Below, one piece after another: positions 37,949 to 52,228 of a stretch of 64,000 nt of DNA. The DNA lies in assembly GCA_013398615.1 (NCBI GenBank), contig VZSR01001854.1:13287881-13351880 (forward strand). The letters are read 5' to 3'. Position numbers and translations under genes: made by a program. Source of the DNA: Brachypodius melanocephalos. Taxonomy: Eukaryota > Chordata > Aves > Passeriformes > Pycnonotidae. The stretch's first letter is position 1. The number at the start of each line of letters is the position of its first letter. The notes beneath the pieces are model-generated. The model was not told the DNA's origin, searched no databases, and saw only the letters and a list, made by a program, of their open reading frames with translations.

Positions 37949-38104
37949 CTGGTATGAAGTTGGAGTCTGCAGCACAGGCTCGGCTCTCGGTGGTGTTGCC
38001 CGTGCACTGGCTGCCCACAGGGAACAGAAGGATGCACTGCCGAGCACGGGTCTGCAAGCCAGCCGCGTCACAGTCGGACCACTCGGACCACTCGGACCAG
38101 CTGT
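37949..38104 (-). CDS. SEMA5A: SEMA5A coding exon: TSR7 (membrane-proximal, reduced cysteines)
   Basis: This 156-nt exon is phase 1 at both ends, with a TGTTGCAG acceptor and a GTGAGATC donor. It encodes DSWSEWSEWSDC, DAAGLQTRARQC, ILLFPVGSQC, TGNTTESRAC and AADSNFIP. Only four cysteines are present; the second cysteine of the usual CxxxCG core is replaced by AAG, so the O-fucose site is absent. GNTTES carries an N-glycosylation sequon. The Trp ladder is written as two identical 9-nt units plus a third differing in its last base (38073-38099). The last base of the exon (G) forms a Glu codon either with the microexon at 35879 or, if that is skipped, with the exon at 33288. Confidence 0.97.
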
Positions 38105-41100
38105 CTGCAACAGGCACAGAGGGACACACACACAGACACTGTCATCAAGGAACTCAAGTGCACTGGGTGAGAGAGAAATAGCTTGCATTTCTGAGTTAGG
38201 ACAGAAAGCCTCGTCCCCAGGTACCACCATCTAGCAGAGGGCAGCTCCTTCATTCTGATGAAACAAATGCAGTTTGGCTTTGGCAGAAGTGTCTGAAATG
38301 TGGATGCAATGGTAAATTTGTTGCACATATCTCATGGTTTTGACTTCTGTCATGGCCTTTGTGTGTGCAAGTGAGAAGCTGGAGGATTCTGTGGGGGTGA
38401 CTGAGTGATAGCTCTGGAATTTATTCCAGTCTAGGTCATTAGAGTGGACAAGGGCACTGCATTTTTTTAATGTACCTGACAAGTGGCAATGAGAACTATA
38501 AGAGCATACATTCCAATCTGAAACAGGGTGTGTATTTAACCACAAAAATAGAAGCATCTTGAAGATTTTTTAAAATTTTCTTTTTTAGCTTTTGGTATTT
38601 CAGGTTCATTTCTTGGCTGTAAATTCTCATCTTCTCTTCCCCATTCAGCTTGTCACCTTCTATTTATTTTCTGTATTTATTTTTCTCCTCATGTACCTTT
38701 GATTAAGATATTTTTATTTCATGCCTGTGTGATCTCAGGTACTTTCCTTAAATGAAGTGAATTGATCTTGTTCCCATGAGGTGGTGTGAGTTTACTGCAC
38801 TCAGCATTCTTACAGCTCAAGGCCAAGCCTTGCTTTCATAGGAGTCTTCAGTTTGGCAAATATAGGAAAGACAGAGCTCAGGTAAACTTGTTTTCTTTTG
38901 TCAGCTTTCTCACAGAGATAGGTTTTATGGCTCTGATATAGAATAAATAGTGTTCTACTATTCCAAACCAAACTTGTTTCTGCTTCAAAATTTTAAGTGA
39001 TTTTATACCAATGTGAAGCAATTACACAAATTTCATTTTGCCTCAAGTGAAAAACTGTGTATTTTCTAATTTTGATTGAAGTTAGATTGACGAACATTAG
39101 AATTTGTGAATTAGTGAAGTTTTTCTACACTTAATCAGGTGGAAAGTCAAAGAAGTTCTACACTCTTTGGAGCCCCTTTCAATACCTTGTATAATTCCAG
39201 AATACAAGGTTCACATTTACTCACTACTTTCCCCTTGTGCACACAGGAAAGAAGTTAAAACTCTCAGCCATCTAAAATTTAACAGACTGCAGCAGGAATA
39301 TTTGAGACTGCAGTCTTGAAAAATGCCAAGCAATAGATGTTTATTGAATAGATTTAGCTAGCAGGTCAGGTAAGAACTAGGATACTGATATTTAATGAAA
39401 ATTAGTAACTGTCTGAATGAGGCTTTCTTTGAATAACAGGACAAATACCTTGATACAATCAGCTTGTAAGATCTTGCTATTGTGAGTAGTAGAAATACTG
39501 AGCTTTGTCCTTTGGCTTTTCTGTTTCCTAGGAAAGGTCCTGGGAGGGGCTCATTAGCAGAGTGGGTACTAGGAGCACAGAGGAAGATGCCAACAATGTA
39601 GTTCCATCTTAATTCAAGGGGGTAGGAGACCTGAGGTGAGAGTCAAGCAAATGGATAGGCTTCTTCCTGCTTACTTAGTGTGGCATATCCAGGAGCTGCT
39701 GTTATCACCTCCAGGGTCAGCTGCTGGATCTAAGTAAAGTAAGTATTTGGATCTTTACCCTTTTTAGTAACAATAAAGCCCTGCTTATTCAAGCTTAAAG
39801 GAATGTTGCCCATTATAAATCTTGGACCAGTTCTCGCTGGTGGCAGAGAGCATGTTTAAGCCAGAGCCAAAATTCTTCTCCAGTCCTGGTATAATTGGGA
39901 TATATGCAGCAGGTGCCAAAATACTTGTGGGCATCCTAAATGCATCTTGTTGGCTGGTGGACTCTGCAGCCCCATCTTGTCCAACGTGCTTTTGACCTGC
40001 CAAATCCTTTACTGAAGGAGCTGCATCCCATCATGAAATAGGAACTTCAGAGTACATAAGGATCATGCTAAGTCATATATGGGTGACTGGGCAAGGTTAC
40101 TGTTTTGTCCTGCTCCTTAGGGGACCCATAAACAAATGATGTCAGTCCTGCAGTGCACCCAGACACTACAGGACAGGGGGTCCTGTGGTCTGTGGGTCTG
40201 GTCCTGAGCTGATCAGCTTCATCTGGCACACAGAATCACAGAGGAGAGGGGGCACATGAGTGCAAGCATGAAACAGAGGGTCACCCCTGCAATGGTGGGT
40301 CCTCACACCCAACCTGTGGTTTGAGGAGGTTGTTGGGAGCTGCAGAGAGCTGCAGAGAAGTAAGGCATGCAAGACTAACAATTTGACTTCAAGTTGTCGG
40401 ATGTGCCATCACTGGGAAGGTGATCCCACAGTTTTTGCGTGCTCTTCTACTGAGTCAGCTATCTTGCCTCATTCCTTTGATTTCTGTTTCCTCAACGTAT
40501 CTGAGGCTCTCTTGCACCTTGGACAGGCTCCTCTTGCTCCTCGGTTTTGTGCACAAGTCATGAGAATGTAGAAGAGAGGGTGGACTGGAGAGGTGTTTAA
40601 CCTGGCTTTTCACCTCTAATATGGCAAGGCTTAATCATGACATGTCATATCCTCTTTGTACAGAGTCTTGGCTGGCCTTTGAAGCCAGGTTAAGATAAAG
40701 CAGTTCCTAAGAAATCCCTTGGTGTAGGCAGCACTGCAGAAAGATCAGATTAATCAATGTAACATTTAAATTTCTTTCATGTAGTATTACACCATCATTT
40801 CTAAATGCTCAGCTGCTTTGTCCATTATTTGTACATGTAAGTCACCAATCCAAGGACAGAATGTATTCTCACCTCTTACAGAAGCTGTAAATATTAAAGG
40901 TATAAAATGCTGTTTTATTCAACATATCACAGACATCAGTGCAACTGGTTACACTTACTGATAATCAGCCACTACTGAAGAATACTGCAGTGCTTCCTTT
41001 CATATTGCTGTGATTGCATTTGGGTAAATTAAAATAAAAACTACAAACTCAATGACAGAGCTTTTAAAATGAAAGATGAGAAAAAAATGATGTGTTTTGC

Positions 41101-43066
41101 AGACACAAGCCTGTTACTTTCTTTTAAGTGCATATCTGAATAGTTTCAGTTGGATTTGCCATTAAATCTCTATATCCTCAACAAATCCTTAGTATCAGGA
41201 TTCCAGAAAATTTAGTTTTCTGCTAGTTTTCTTTCAGTAAAAAATAAAAAGGGAGTATTTCAAATGCCAAAAAAATCTTTGCTTTTTTCACAACTTAAAT
41301 ATTATTAATCATTTCCAATTTTTTGCATATTCATTTCTGTGCTGGTTGGTTGTGATTAGATTCCAAGTGCCATTACTATTCTCTTATACTGAGCATGTCA
41401 CTCAAGCAGTGAATGTCAGCAGTGGTGCTTTCTGATCTGCACAAGGAACCACTCTTCATCTGGTCCTTACCATGAGAAAATGGCTCTGCAGGCATTCAGG
41501 CATCTGTCCAAACTTGATCTATGGAGCACTGTGGTTATTTCTGACCCATACCCATGTGAAACAAGAGCAGTAAAATGCAGTCTTGAAATCTATATTGTAA
41601 ACTTGAGGCGAGGGCCATTCTCATAGCTAATGGATGATGTGTTGTTTCAAAAACCTATGGCAAATTTTCAGAGATTGAAATATCAATAAAATATTACAGA
41701 ATGTGAAAAATACATTTTAAGCCTTTGAAATGTTATTGTTTTATAAGGGTTTCCACTTTCTTGAACCAAGATGAATGAAACCAACCTCCTCCTCTGTTCT
41801 GCATCTGCTCCAAAATTTGGGTCACAGGCAGGGCAAAACAAGATGAAGAAATTATTTATGAATGTTAGCAAACTGTAATTTAAAGGAAAATGGTGCTAGA
41901 AAATAAATGCACAAGAAGAGAAATAGCTACAATACTAGCACAATGAACACTCCAGCTCTGACCTTTCAAAGATGCCTTAAAGGATTTCAAGGCAGCTATG
42001 CAACATAGAAATGTACACTATTTATCTCAAAACAATCAAATAATCAACTAATTGTTATGCTTGGCTTTTTTTTTTTTAACCCAATGGGGGATTTTTTTAA
42101 CCAAATCTGCTTTAATTTTGACAAAGCAGGTACTTTTACTCTACCGGAAGACATGTAGTATCTAGAAAAGGAAAGAATCATAACAAGTATTATGATCTAT
42201 TCAAACTGATGAGGGCTTTGCCCTTACGTGCACAGCCTCATCATATGAGCAGAAAACTTTTGCTATGATGTCTAGGAGCTCTAGATGAAACAAGCAATAC
42301 AGTGTGGCATCAGAGTTTCTTCTTTCTTTTTGCTGTTGCTTGTAATCCACTAATCAGCAACAAATGAAAGTTTATGTGGTTTCAATCTCAATTTCTCACT
42401 TAAGTTTTATTTTTAGAACAAAAAGGAGTTTCCTTTAATATGAGTCAAAAGGCAGAGTCAAAGTTACAGAAGTAGACATGATCCATAATATCATACAACT
42501 AGCAGTAGTGTTGAGACACTTCTTCTACTAAGCACCCCACAGTCATTTAAAAAAGATCAGGTCTTTGTTCCTTAACATCCACAGTTGAAGAAGGAATTTT
42601 ACAAAGACCACGAAAGTTTCTTTTGTGTTTTATGTGAAAACAGGGCAAATATTATGTACTTGAAGGACCTAGTTAGTGATAACATGTGTTGAATATCAAC
42701 CTCAGCAATATGCTTGCTGTGAATGTTTGGTGTAACAAAAGCACTTTGTGATATTTTTATTAAAAGTCTCATAGAGAATTTGCATGGTCCGCTTCAAATA
42801 TTACAAAGTTTTACTTAATCCAGATTCAGATACAGTAACTTAGATTTTAATTTTTAAAGAGGGAGGAAGGAGGTAATGTCCTGTAGAACATATTCTGCTA
42901 GTACTTGATTTACTGTAGCATTGTAGCATGTAAGAGCTGATTGTGCACTTAATAAGGGAGAGAAATTATTTCCTTCTGAATAATAGATGAAGGACATTAT
43001 GTTGCCGAACTGTTGCCTCATTCTGTGGCACATAAGGAACAAGATGGATGGGCCAATTGGCAGTAC
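38105..43066 (-). other. SEMA5A intron between TSR6 and TSR7 exons (4962 bp)
   Basis: A phase-1 intron with donor GTACTG and acceptor TTGCAG. It contains a slightly GC-richer patch at 39530-40620 with no recognised gene. A T run lies near 42066-42079. Confidence 0.9.
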
Positions 43067-43237
43067 CTGGACAGGGCTGTGTGTTGCAGAGTGCCTCCTC
43101 AGTGTGCAGGCCAAGGCAGATGTCCCCTCCGTACGCCGGCGCTGGGTTCGTGCACGAGCGTGTCCTCATGTAATGCCCTCCTCCACATGTCGCTGAGCAC
43201 TTTGACCAAGATGACCAACAAGACCAGCCCCCATCCA
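43067..43237 (-). CDS. SEMA5A: SEMA5A coding exon: TSR6
   Basis: This 171-nt exon is phase 1 at both ends, between a CTTTTCAG acceptor and a GTACTG donor. It encodes exactly one TSR: VDGGWSCWSSWSKC, then CSATCGGG, YMRTRSC, NPAPAYGGDIC, LGLHTEEALC and NTQPCP. CSATCGGG matches the POFUT2 O-fucosylation consensus (Thr before the second cysteine), and the Trp ladder suits C-mannosylation. There is an extra cysteine between the first two tryptophans (WSCW), giving seven rather than six. The donor GTACTG departs from GTRAGT at positions 3-6, so it may be one of the weaker donors in this gene. Confidence 0.97.
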
Positions 43238-46200
43238 CTGAAAAGACAAAGAATATTGTATATTTCCATATTTTTCCAAGCTGATGTGAGACACCACACA
43301 ATCCAGCTCATCTTTCTCATATTCTGTGGATCTAATTCATGGCCTACTGAAATTACCAGATGTTTTAGCTGCCACTGAGCATAGTTCCCACAAATTTAAT
43401 CACAATGCAATTTAATTTTAAAAGGCCCTGGTATGCTGGGAAAGCCTAACAAAATTATTCATACATATAAGACAGTTTTATTAGGTATTATAATATCTTT
43501 AAGGACAAAAATATTTTTTTCTTCTTTTCTTTTTCTCACTTTTGAGGAAACAAAATAGCAAAGCTTGTTTAGCAGAAGTATTGCTAGCTCAGAGTAGTTT
43601 TTTTAATTGATAGAAATAAAACTTAGCCAAATAATAGCAACAGAAGGATGGAGGAATCCAGAATTTGTTTCACAACCCAGGTGGATTGCCTTGACCCTAC
43701 AACCCATTTCAAATGATCTAACAGAGTTGTAGGATTTGATGGGCCAATATAATGTTACGGTCTTAACACAGCTCTACCATTGATGTCAGAAGTAGAACAA
43801 CGGCAGAAGTTTAAGAAAACAACACGCATCGACAAAAAAGAGTTGCCATTTTAACTTTCTAAAACAAATTTTTGAAGAATAAATATTATTTACCTTCCCC
43901 TTCCTACCCCCTTTTACATTTACTAATTCAAGTATGTCAAACTATTCTCCAGTAAGAGTTTTCACAGCATTCTTCTGAAATGTAGGCTGGATTTCATGGG
44001 AGACCCATTTGTCATATGGCTTATGACACATGGCTACTAGGTAAGATTTAAATGTAAGTTCACCTCGTTGCCTGCAGTCTGGCTCCTTTGAGCCCCTGTC
44101 CTTAAAGCTACTGCTCCAGGATGTATTTCTGGTATTTACAGCCACATTGCAGCCTATCGGCCAAAGACTTCGTACTGTAGCCACATGACAAAGTAAAATG
44201 TACTTCTCCAACTCCCAGGGAAGTATTCTTTCTGCAAAGAATCTCAGGGGGGTTTTGGTATTTTGTTTTGTTTGTTTGTTTGTTTTTTTGAAAAAAGAGA
44301 AAACCCCTAAACTTTCAAACTTTTCATATCCTACAAAAATTAATTTCTTTTCAAACTTCTATTTAAATCATTATCACTTGAATTCTTATGGAAGTAAATT
44401 ATTTACTGTGTCTATTTGATCTTTCCTGTTCAATTAATGAAACAGCCTTCCAAGGGATAGTTTCTACTGGTTTACTGAAGTGCTATTCCATCATTATCTC
44501 TTATCATAAAAAAAGGTTACAAATCTTAAAAAAATTACCTTACAATGAAAATATCTACGTGGTATTTGCATTTAGATTCTCTCTTAGATGGAGATGTAGA
44601 ATATTAAAAGAATACTAATTTTGGCTTTGCAGGATTGCATATCACAAATAGACTTGGTGAGTTGAGTAGAATGACTTCTATGCAAAGTCTCCAACATTGA
44701 GAAAATGAGCTAGGAGAATTTTTATATTAAAAGCTATATATGCATTTTTAATGTCATTTCAGATACACTATAGCTTCAGGTTCTCAACTGCTAATCAAAT
44801 AGATAATTCACTATTGCACACCAGAGACTATTTACTAATCCTGTAACTGAAGTTGTTGAATATACTGCATTTTATTTCCTGTATTGTTTGTAATGACATT
44901 CTAAACACCAAGAAAGCATGGACTTGGCACTTGCTTACTAAGATCTGTAGTTGTGAAAACCCTTGCAGCTAATTTATCTGAACTCTGAAGCCTGATTTGA
45001 CAGACAGGATTTCTATAATCTAGTACTATATTCCAAGTATGCAATTTAAATAAATTATTTCCACTACATCATACAACAGATCATAATGTATAAGAGTTTT
45101 TATACCACCTATCATAAATAAATACTGAATCTTGGTAGAGTATCTGACTTGCTCCCCTACTCATATTTTTCTTATTCATACTTTTCACTGGGAAAAAAAA
45201 AAAGTCTTTTTACCTGAGACAACTCTATTAATGCAGTATTATGCAAACTCGTATCAAAGAAAGCCATAGGTTATTTGTCTTCAGTGCAGATGAAATATAA
45301 TATGCACTTTTATGACAATTTCAAGACATGGTATCTTTTATTCAGAACTTGCTTATTTCCTCTTTTCTTTTTTTACATTACATCAAATAAAAGCAGAAGC
45401 TGTTTCCCAAGCTATTTATTTTGTACAATATTAAGGATTTACCTTTCTAGATACTCCCTTTTTTCTTCTTTAATTTTTTTCTTTAAAGTGATCTTTGACT
45501 AGCTCAAATGAATGATCAGAGGCATGTCTGCTGCAGCACATAGATCTTCATGAAACAGAATTGATTCTGCCTGAGATTAACTACACAGAACATAAATTGT
45601 CTGCAAACATTGCCAGTGCATTGTTAACTCTAATGGAGACACTGACCCCCCACACTTTCCTACTTATTTTTCAATGGACCAGAGTGAGAATTACAGATGC
45701 ACCTGCATTTGAAATTGCCATCAATCTACAGGTGGCCGAGAACACAGAGACCGATGTGACACCCAGGAACATCAGCATGTTCCACAGCTGCAGTGATTGT
45801 GGCTGTACCGTGTGTCTCCAGGTGTAAAGGGAGAAGTGGGGAAGGTGGGGAAGGACAAATATAATGGACAATGTTAGATTTGATCTTAGTTCAGCTGGAC
45901 ACTGCAATTATAACTGATTTTTTTTAGCAACTATTTACTGACAGACTGCCTCTAACCTTTCAAGGACTATTGTAGCTATCTTTTTCAATAAAGTCGCCAG
46001 AACTTTTTCTTTTCAGCAACAGAGGATAATAAGGCATCATCATGGTTAAATAAGATCAAAGGAGTGGGTATTTACTGCTTGAGATTTTACAAGACCTAAA
46101 TAGAGCTCTGTGATTTCTTTCATCTTTCTTTAAGTTGCTTAGCAACACAGCACCATCTGGGGTTTTTTTCCTTTTTTTCCTTTTGTCATGGAGCCATTAT

Positions 46201-49200
46201 TTCTGCCTCTTATAGGAGGAAAAATACACAGCAGCAAGTAAAGTTCCAGTCACTACAGTTTCTTTACATAACAATTTTGCGGAGATGTTGGACAAAAGAA
46301 AGTGATTAAAGTAGTCACACAATGAAAGATTTAAAGAGTCTTTACGTTTTCTGACAATTGCTGAGGTTGGTCCCTTTAGGAAGAAGGCTCTTTTTAGCTA
46401 TGAGAGTGCTATCAAACAGTGCTCTTTCCTTTACAGTAAAGCAAACAACTTTCTGCCTACTGGCTGTTGTTGAGGTTAATAAGTATTTCTTCACTGTAAT
46501 GAAAAAAACCACACACCATAGGGAAGAGGATGTGCCAGGAAGAAACAGCATACAGAAATGGGATCTCCTGAGGACACAGCAAAACATCCATACAACTGGA
46601 GAATTTCCAAGAGGCAATTAAGTAAACTGGATACCCTGCTATGCACTTTGGGTTTTACAAGGAAGTGTGGGCAGACACACTGACATCACCTGCTTTCATG
46701 AGAACACAGATAGAATTGCAGGCTCCTTTATAAACTTTCTGCAGGTTGGGCAGCCTCCTGCTCCCTTCCAGACACCTGGGGATCATCCTATTCCTCATCA
46801 CTTAGTCTACTGCTTTTTTCCAATCCTGTGGGATACTGCTGCATGTTTCAGTGGGAAAAAGAGCAATTTTTTCATCATCATTTACAAAGGCAAAGTCTTA
46901 TTTCTGTGATACCTTTTATTCATAAAAGCAATGCTGGATGAAACAAACAGTCAAAATAGGGCAATGCAGAAACACAAGACAAACAAATGTTCTAAGAAAA
47001 GAACAATAACAAAATCTAAGGGTCCACTCAGGTTTAAGCCTGTAACTGAGATTTTAAAGTCTGAAAATCAGGAACAGGTGCATCAAAGAGCAGTCCACCC
47101 CTTTTCTTTCTGGCTATAGAAGTGCCTGGAGAGACCAGTGCATGTTACAAGATGGGCTTCACCCTCCATTTACTGGAGTAATTTTATTTCCCCCTGATTT
47201 ATGAAGCTACTGCAGGATAAATTTTATTCTTTTAAATACATTCTTGTTTTCTTGTGGCCAAGTGTGAATTCTAAGAAAAAAAATAGGAGGAAAGGGAAAA
47301 AATAAAGGAGAAAAAAAAATAAAACCAATAAAAAGCAATTAGCTTTAGGGGATGCATAAATAACTTACACAGTGTTTCAGAGATTTTTGTATATCTGAAA
47401 CTCATTATTGCTATTAGAATGATTAGTGATATATGAATTTATTCACATCTTCTCTACTAAAATGTCAGAACTAAACCAAACTACAACTACTATAATAAAT
47501 CTGAAATTGGTAAAATCCCAAAATATTGTCATGAAGTATCAGACTTCGAAATCTAAGAGACGGCAACTGTCCTTTTCTTCTAATCCTCCACCATGCCCTG
47601 AGGAGAAGAGAGGAACTCCTGCAGCTCATGCTACTCAGTGGTGCTCACACAGCTCTGCTTTAAATGTCTAATTAAGGCACATCAGCCAAGTGTCCCCATA
47701 CCCCTATGCAAGGAATATAAGAGAAGGCAACAAAAAACAAAACACAAATGAAGAAAGTTGTCTTTCCCTACAGAGATAACGGAAGAGATGTGCAATACTG
47801 TGAACTAGGACAGTGTTCTTTAGGTTTGGTTGTATTATCGTCAGGCAAACCGATCTTACAGTCAGCAAATTCCTGTATTTCTTTTTAGATTTGCAGAATT
47901 TATCATTCAAACAACACTTCTCTTCATCACCTATTTCTCTTCATAATGTAAATATTTTGCAGCTCTCCAAGGATAACAAAACCCTGATATGACTGGTTTT
48001 AGGTTCCTTTTGACTGCAGATTAGTAACTCAAAGAAAACAGAAATGTCAGTGGGCATTCACAGATCCTTTCCATAGTTATTCAGGCTGTTCAGTTCAGTT
48101 CTTGCCAGCTTAATGCTATTCAATTCTCTGAGACATAAAAAAGAGCTGAGGCACAGGTTCAAAGCATAATTTGCTAGTGCAAGACAATAGTTCAAATTCT
48201 CCTACCCCTCAAAGTAGCTTAGCCAGATGGAAACAGTACTGAGAATATGCCTTTACCCTACACTGGCTCACAAACTATTTCTGCAGCTTATTTGGGAGAG
48301 TGCTAGTTAGTTGAAGGCAAAATTGTATGAGGGATCATTCTAAAACTTGAATAATATGAACAAATCATCTTCCAGGACCTGGATACAATTTCTGGCAATT
48401 TTCTGGCACTGTTCAATTTACTATTGTATATTCAGCCTTCAAATACTATGAGCAAAAAGCCCAGTGACTGCTACCAATCTGCCCATCAGTGGACCATTTA
48501 CTATGGAAGAAAAAAATTCAGTTTCCCTCTCCCCTGCAGGCTTAAAAAAGGTTTAATAGAACTCAAAGAAGGCAGAGTCTAGATGACTCCAGCACTTGTT
48601 TGGAATTCTGGGATCCTGCATTTAACCATCAATTTCTGTTTATTAATATATTAATAAGTACATTTAAGATGCTGCAAGTGTTGCAAGTCACTTAACCAGA
48701 CAAAGCCTTGTACACTTTTATTGCTCCACGGGCTTTTTCACTGTGTTAGTCCTTCAGAGCACTTAGTATCTTCCAGGATGACACTGAGGCCAGGTTAGTT
48801 CATTGAGAAGCATAAAGTTCTACTGACTTTCAGCATGACTTAAACACTGCTCAGTATATTTCTCTATCACTCCCTTTCTCAGCAGTTTACATCATGAGGG
48901 GTTGATCCTGCCTGCAACAGGCAGAGGAGGAAGCAAAGCAGAACTGAGCTTGCAGTGGCAAGAAGGGTTCTCTGTGGCTTCCATCGCACCTCTGCCTGCC
49001 AACCAGAATATTTCTGGAAATGTAATGACTGGGCTGGACTGCTACTAATGGGTTTTGTGCCAGAAGGGAGCTGAGGTGAAGCTGTCCTTACCCTGGAGGA
49101 GATCAGGAGAATCTTAGACAGCTTCAAATTCTTTGTTGCAATTTTCATTCTAGTACTATGGAAAATGCTTTCAGGTTAAGGTCAAGACAAAACCCTCTCA

Positions 49201-52200
49201 CATTCCTTATCCTTTCTATCTCTTTCATTTAAAAATTAGGAGAATTCAAATTTATTGGTGTGCTTCTCCAGTAATAATTTATTTCCTTCCTACAAATTTA
49301 TAATTAGGTCTAATTTATGGACAAGCATTATTTTGCAATAATATTTTACTCTCTCATTTCTCAAAAAAAAAATCAATTACATCTGGTGCTTGCAAAGTTT
49401 TCCCTTTATATTTATCTGAGATCTGATTTTGTCTCCTATGTTTTTTCTTAATTTCTGGCAACCAGTAATGCTGTAGCTGAGGAACTTTGTGATTCCTTGT
49501 TGCGGAGTATAATACATATAAATACTTCATTCATTCTCTACATCTTTATTCAAATTTGCTTTGCACTGAAAAGAAACATAAAACTTGTCTCAAAATAAAA
49601 TTATTGGATAGATTAGAGCACCGCTCCTCACTTCAGAAAGGCCCATCACACTTTTTATCAACTGATTTTTTAAAATATTTTCAAATTCAGAGGGCAGTTA
49701 TAACTTCTGTCTTAAAATTCAAGTTTTTTGGTCTGGGGTATTTGTCTGCCTCACAAACAGCTAGGGCCTCTACAACAAACATAAGTGTGTTTTACTGGGT
49801 AAAACAATTTATTTCAAAAAATGTAACAGTGAATATCTGCAGAGCTTAATAAAAATATCACTTCTAAAAACTTTTGACTTATTTTAACTTTAAAAAAAAA
49901 AATCCCCAAAAATTCAAGACAGCATTTAATTTGAAAATCAACAGTAAGGGCTGAACAACGAATCTAGTCCCATTTTATAGACAATGTGTCCCTTTAATGA
50001 ATGTATTTTAGTTACTACAGTATGGTGATACAATCAGATATCTCAGAGCTTGTGAGCAGAGCTGGTACCTTATACCACATCACTCATGTGCTCCAAAGGA
50101 AGCTGACAGCAATGTCCTATGGAGAGATTCCCTTTGCAAGGGAAGCAGGAGCCCAAGAGGAGTTGTTATGTCCCAGGTTGCTTCACCTACTGCATATATT
50201 CCCAGGGAGGTTGGTACAATGGTCTTCTAAATCTTTGATTTAAAGAATTACTGCCAAACTACTTGAATAGTGCAGTTACACGAAACAGAATTGTTTATTT
50301 TTCTATTATTCTGGAAAAAGCAAGGTGCTGTGATTCCAGTCTGGGAATTAATGAATCAGATCATGCACTAGGGCTGTGCCCATATGGAGAAGACTTGGAC
50401 CCCAAAATTCTAATTCTCTGAAAAATGTTGGCTCTCTGTTGGTTCTCTTCCACCTCTCTCCAGGTGGAGAGTGCTAAATGTAGAAAACATGCATTTATGC
50501 TCAGAAAGAAGTGTCATCTCTTCCCTTGATCTCCTCAGATGCTCACACTCCCAGATAGAGAAGCTACAAAACAAGCAATTGAAGCTATGCTCCTCCTTGG
50601 ATGCAGAAAGAAAATTTCACCAGAAAGCACTGCCTGGTTGTGCCCAAGTGCCTGTTTTAGAACATCAATGGCTCAAAGGGCATTTCCCCACATCAAAACA
50701 GGGATCATCATTAGAACTTCCCCATGGATCTGCCCCACCAGCAGGAGAGCTGGGGGCTCGGGTGCCTCAGGGCATTCAAGTTTTCAAACAATTCCACCGT
50801 TCCTGTTTAGCAACAAAACTGCAGAGAAATTTGCTTTCAATGAACAGCCAGAATGTTCACAGAGCTCTGGGTTTGTAGGCTGTGTGCTAAAACACATTGC
50901 TTAGGTTCAATTCAAGATGGAAACGTTTTTTTTCAGGAAACTCTGTTCTATTGAGAGGGAAGTGTTGTTTTCTGCACAGATCTTCTGCTTCAATTCTGAT
51001 GCAAAGAAAGGACAGTGACTGTTAGAGGATTTTAAATGCTTAGGGAAAGCACTGCAAAAAGATTGGAAAAAATGTTCATATTATAAAAAACCAGTGTGTC
51101 CATGATTTAGGGAATACAGTTTTAATTTGAAACCATATACGTATATGTTAATTCTCATGTACGCTTTAATTAGTGGTACATATACGTAGTAGGTATATTG
51201 CCATATCTAAAATATATATATTGTATTGCATTTCTGCCTGGTTTCGAACCAAAACCTCCACACCACAGTAATTCTTCAGGTCCATACTTGAATAAATGAC
51301 AAAAGCTTCAAGTCTTCAATAAGAAAATATGAAGTATTGCTATACATAATTAATACAATTAAAGATCCATGAAAGCTTATTTCTAAATTTACTTGTTGCT
51401 GCTGGAAAGAACTGAGTCTTTCAGTCTTCTTTTCTTCTTCCTCTGTTGTTTCTTACCTTGAATTCTCTCTTCCTAAACCAATAGCACCTTCTTTTCTTCA
51501 TGTGTTGTCCTATACCCTTCCCCTTTTCTTTTCCCACAAAGCCTCTGAAAAGCTCAAAAGCCTTTCAGTTTGAATGTCTGTTTTATGGAGGGTGAGATGT
51601 GACTGAAACCAAGAATGCTTTTCCCCCTGTGTTGGAGATACAGCAATGATTTTTAATCCAAAGTAGTTTCTTGTAAACATATATTCTACTTGTAATCCCT
51701 TTCATAGAATCATAAAACAACTTTAAATTAAGGAGAAATTCAAGATTCCAAGAACAATCTTTATGGACTACTTAAACGACCATCTAATTTGGTGATCAGT
51801 TGTAAACCATATTTGCTGGCAACTCTACACTTGAAAGCTAACACAGATTTAATGCCAGAAACCACTGTGATGAAAATAATATTTTGAGTTTAAATAAAGA
51901 CTAGGCCAGATTTCTCCTGTCTTGCCAGAATTCTTACATCTTTTTCTTCCCTATAAGTTTACATACTAAAATTATATTTTTACAATCAGTCTCACAAGCG
52001 AAAAACAGATATAGCTATTAATACTCTTGACAATAAATTTATTGACATCACATGGAAATATTACCCAAATCCACTCACATTATAAAGGTGTAACTCATTT
52101 AAGAACCAAAACAAACCCAAAACTCACCAATTAAAATAGAAAACAAACACACAAACCAAATATTGGAAGATATAAATTTGAGGATGAGCTATTTCATTTT

Positions 52201-52228
52201 AACCTCTTTTATTTAATTTGAAACTTAC
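43238..52228 (-). other. SEMA5A intron between TSR5 and TSR6 exons (8991 bp)
   Basis: A phase-1 intron with donor GTAAGTTT and acceptor TTTTCAG. It is AT-rich with GTTT-type simple sequence at 44257-44288. A weak CR1-like 3' end may lie near 51700-51830. No exon or RNA gene was recognised. Confidence 0.88.

Noticed and set aside
51239..51260. GGTTCGAAACC-like tRNA B-box on the minus strand
   Set aside because: No A box, no cloverleaf arms and no acceptor stem around it; it is just a short palindrome.
51700..51830. Possible CR1 3' end (ATAGAATCATAAAAC and following)
   Set aside because: Only the terminal repeat-like motif resembles CR1; the following sequence is too diverged to call by eye.
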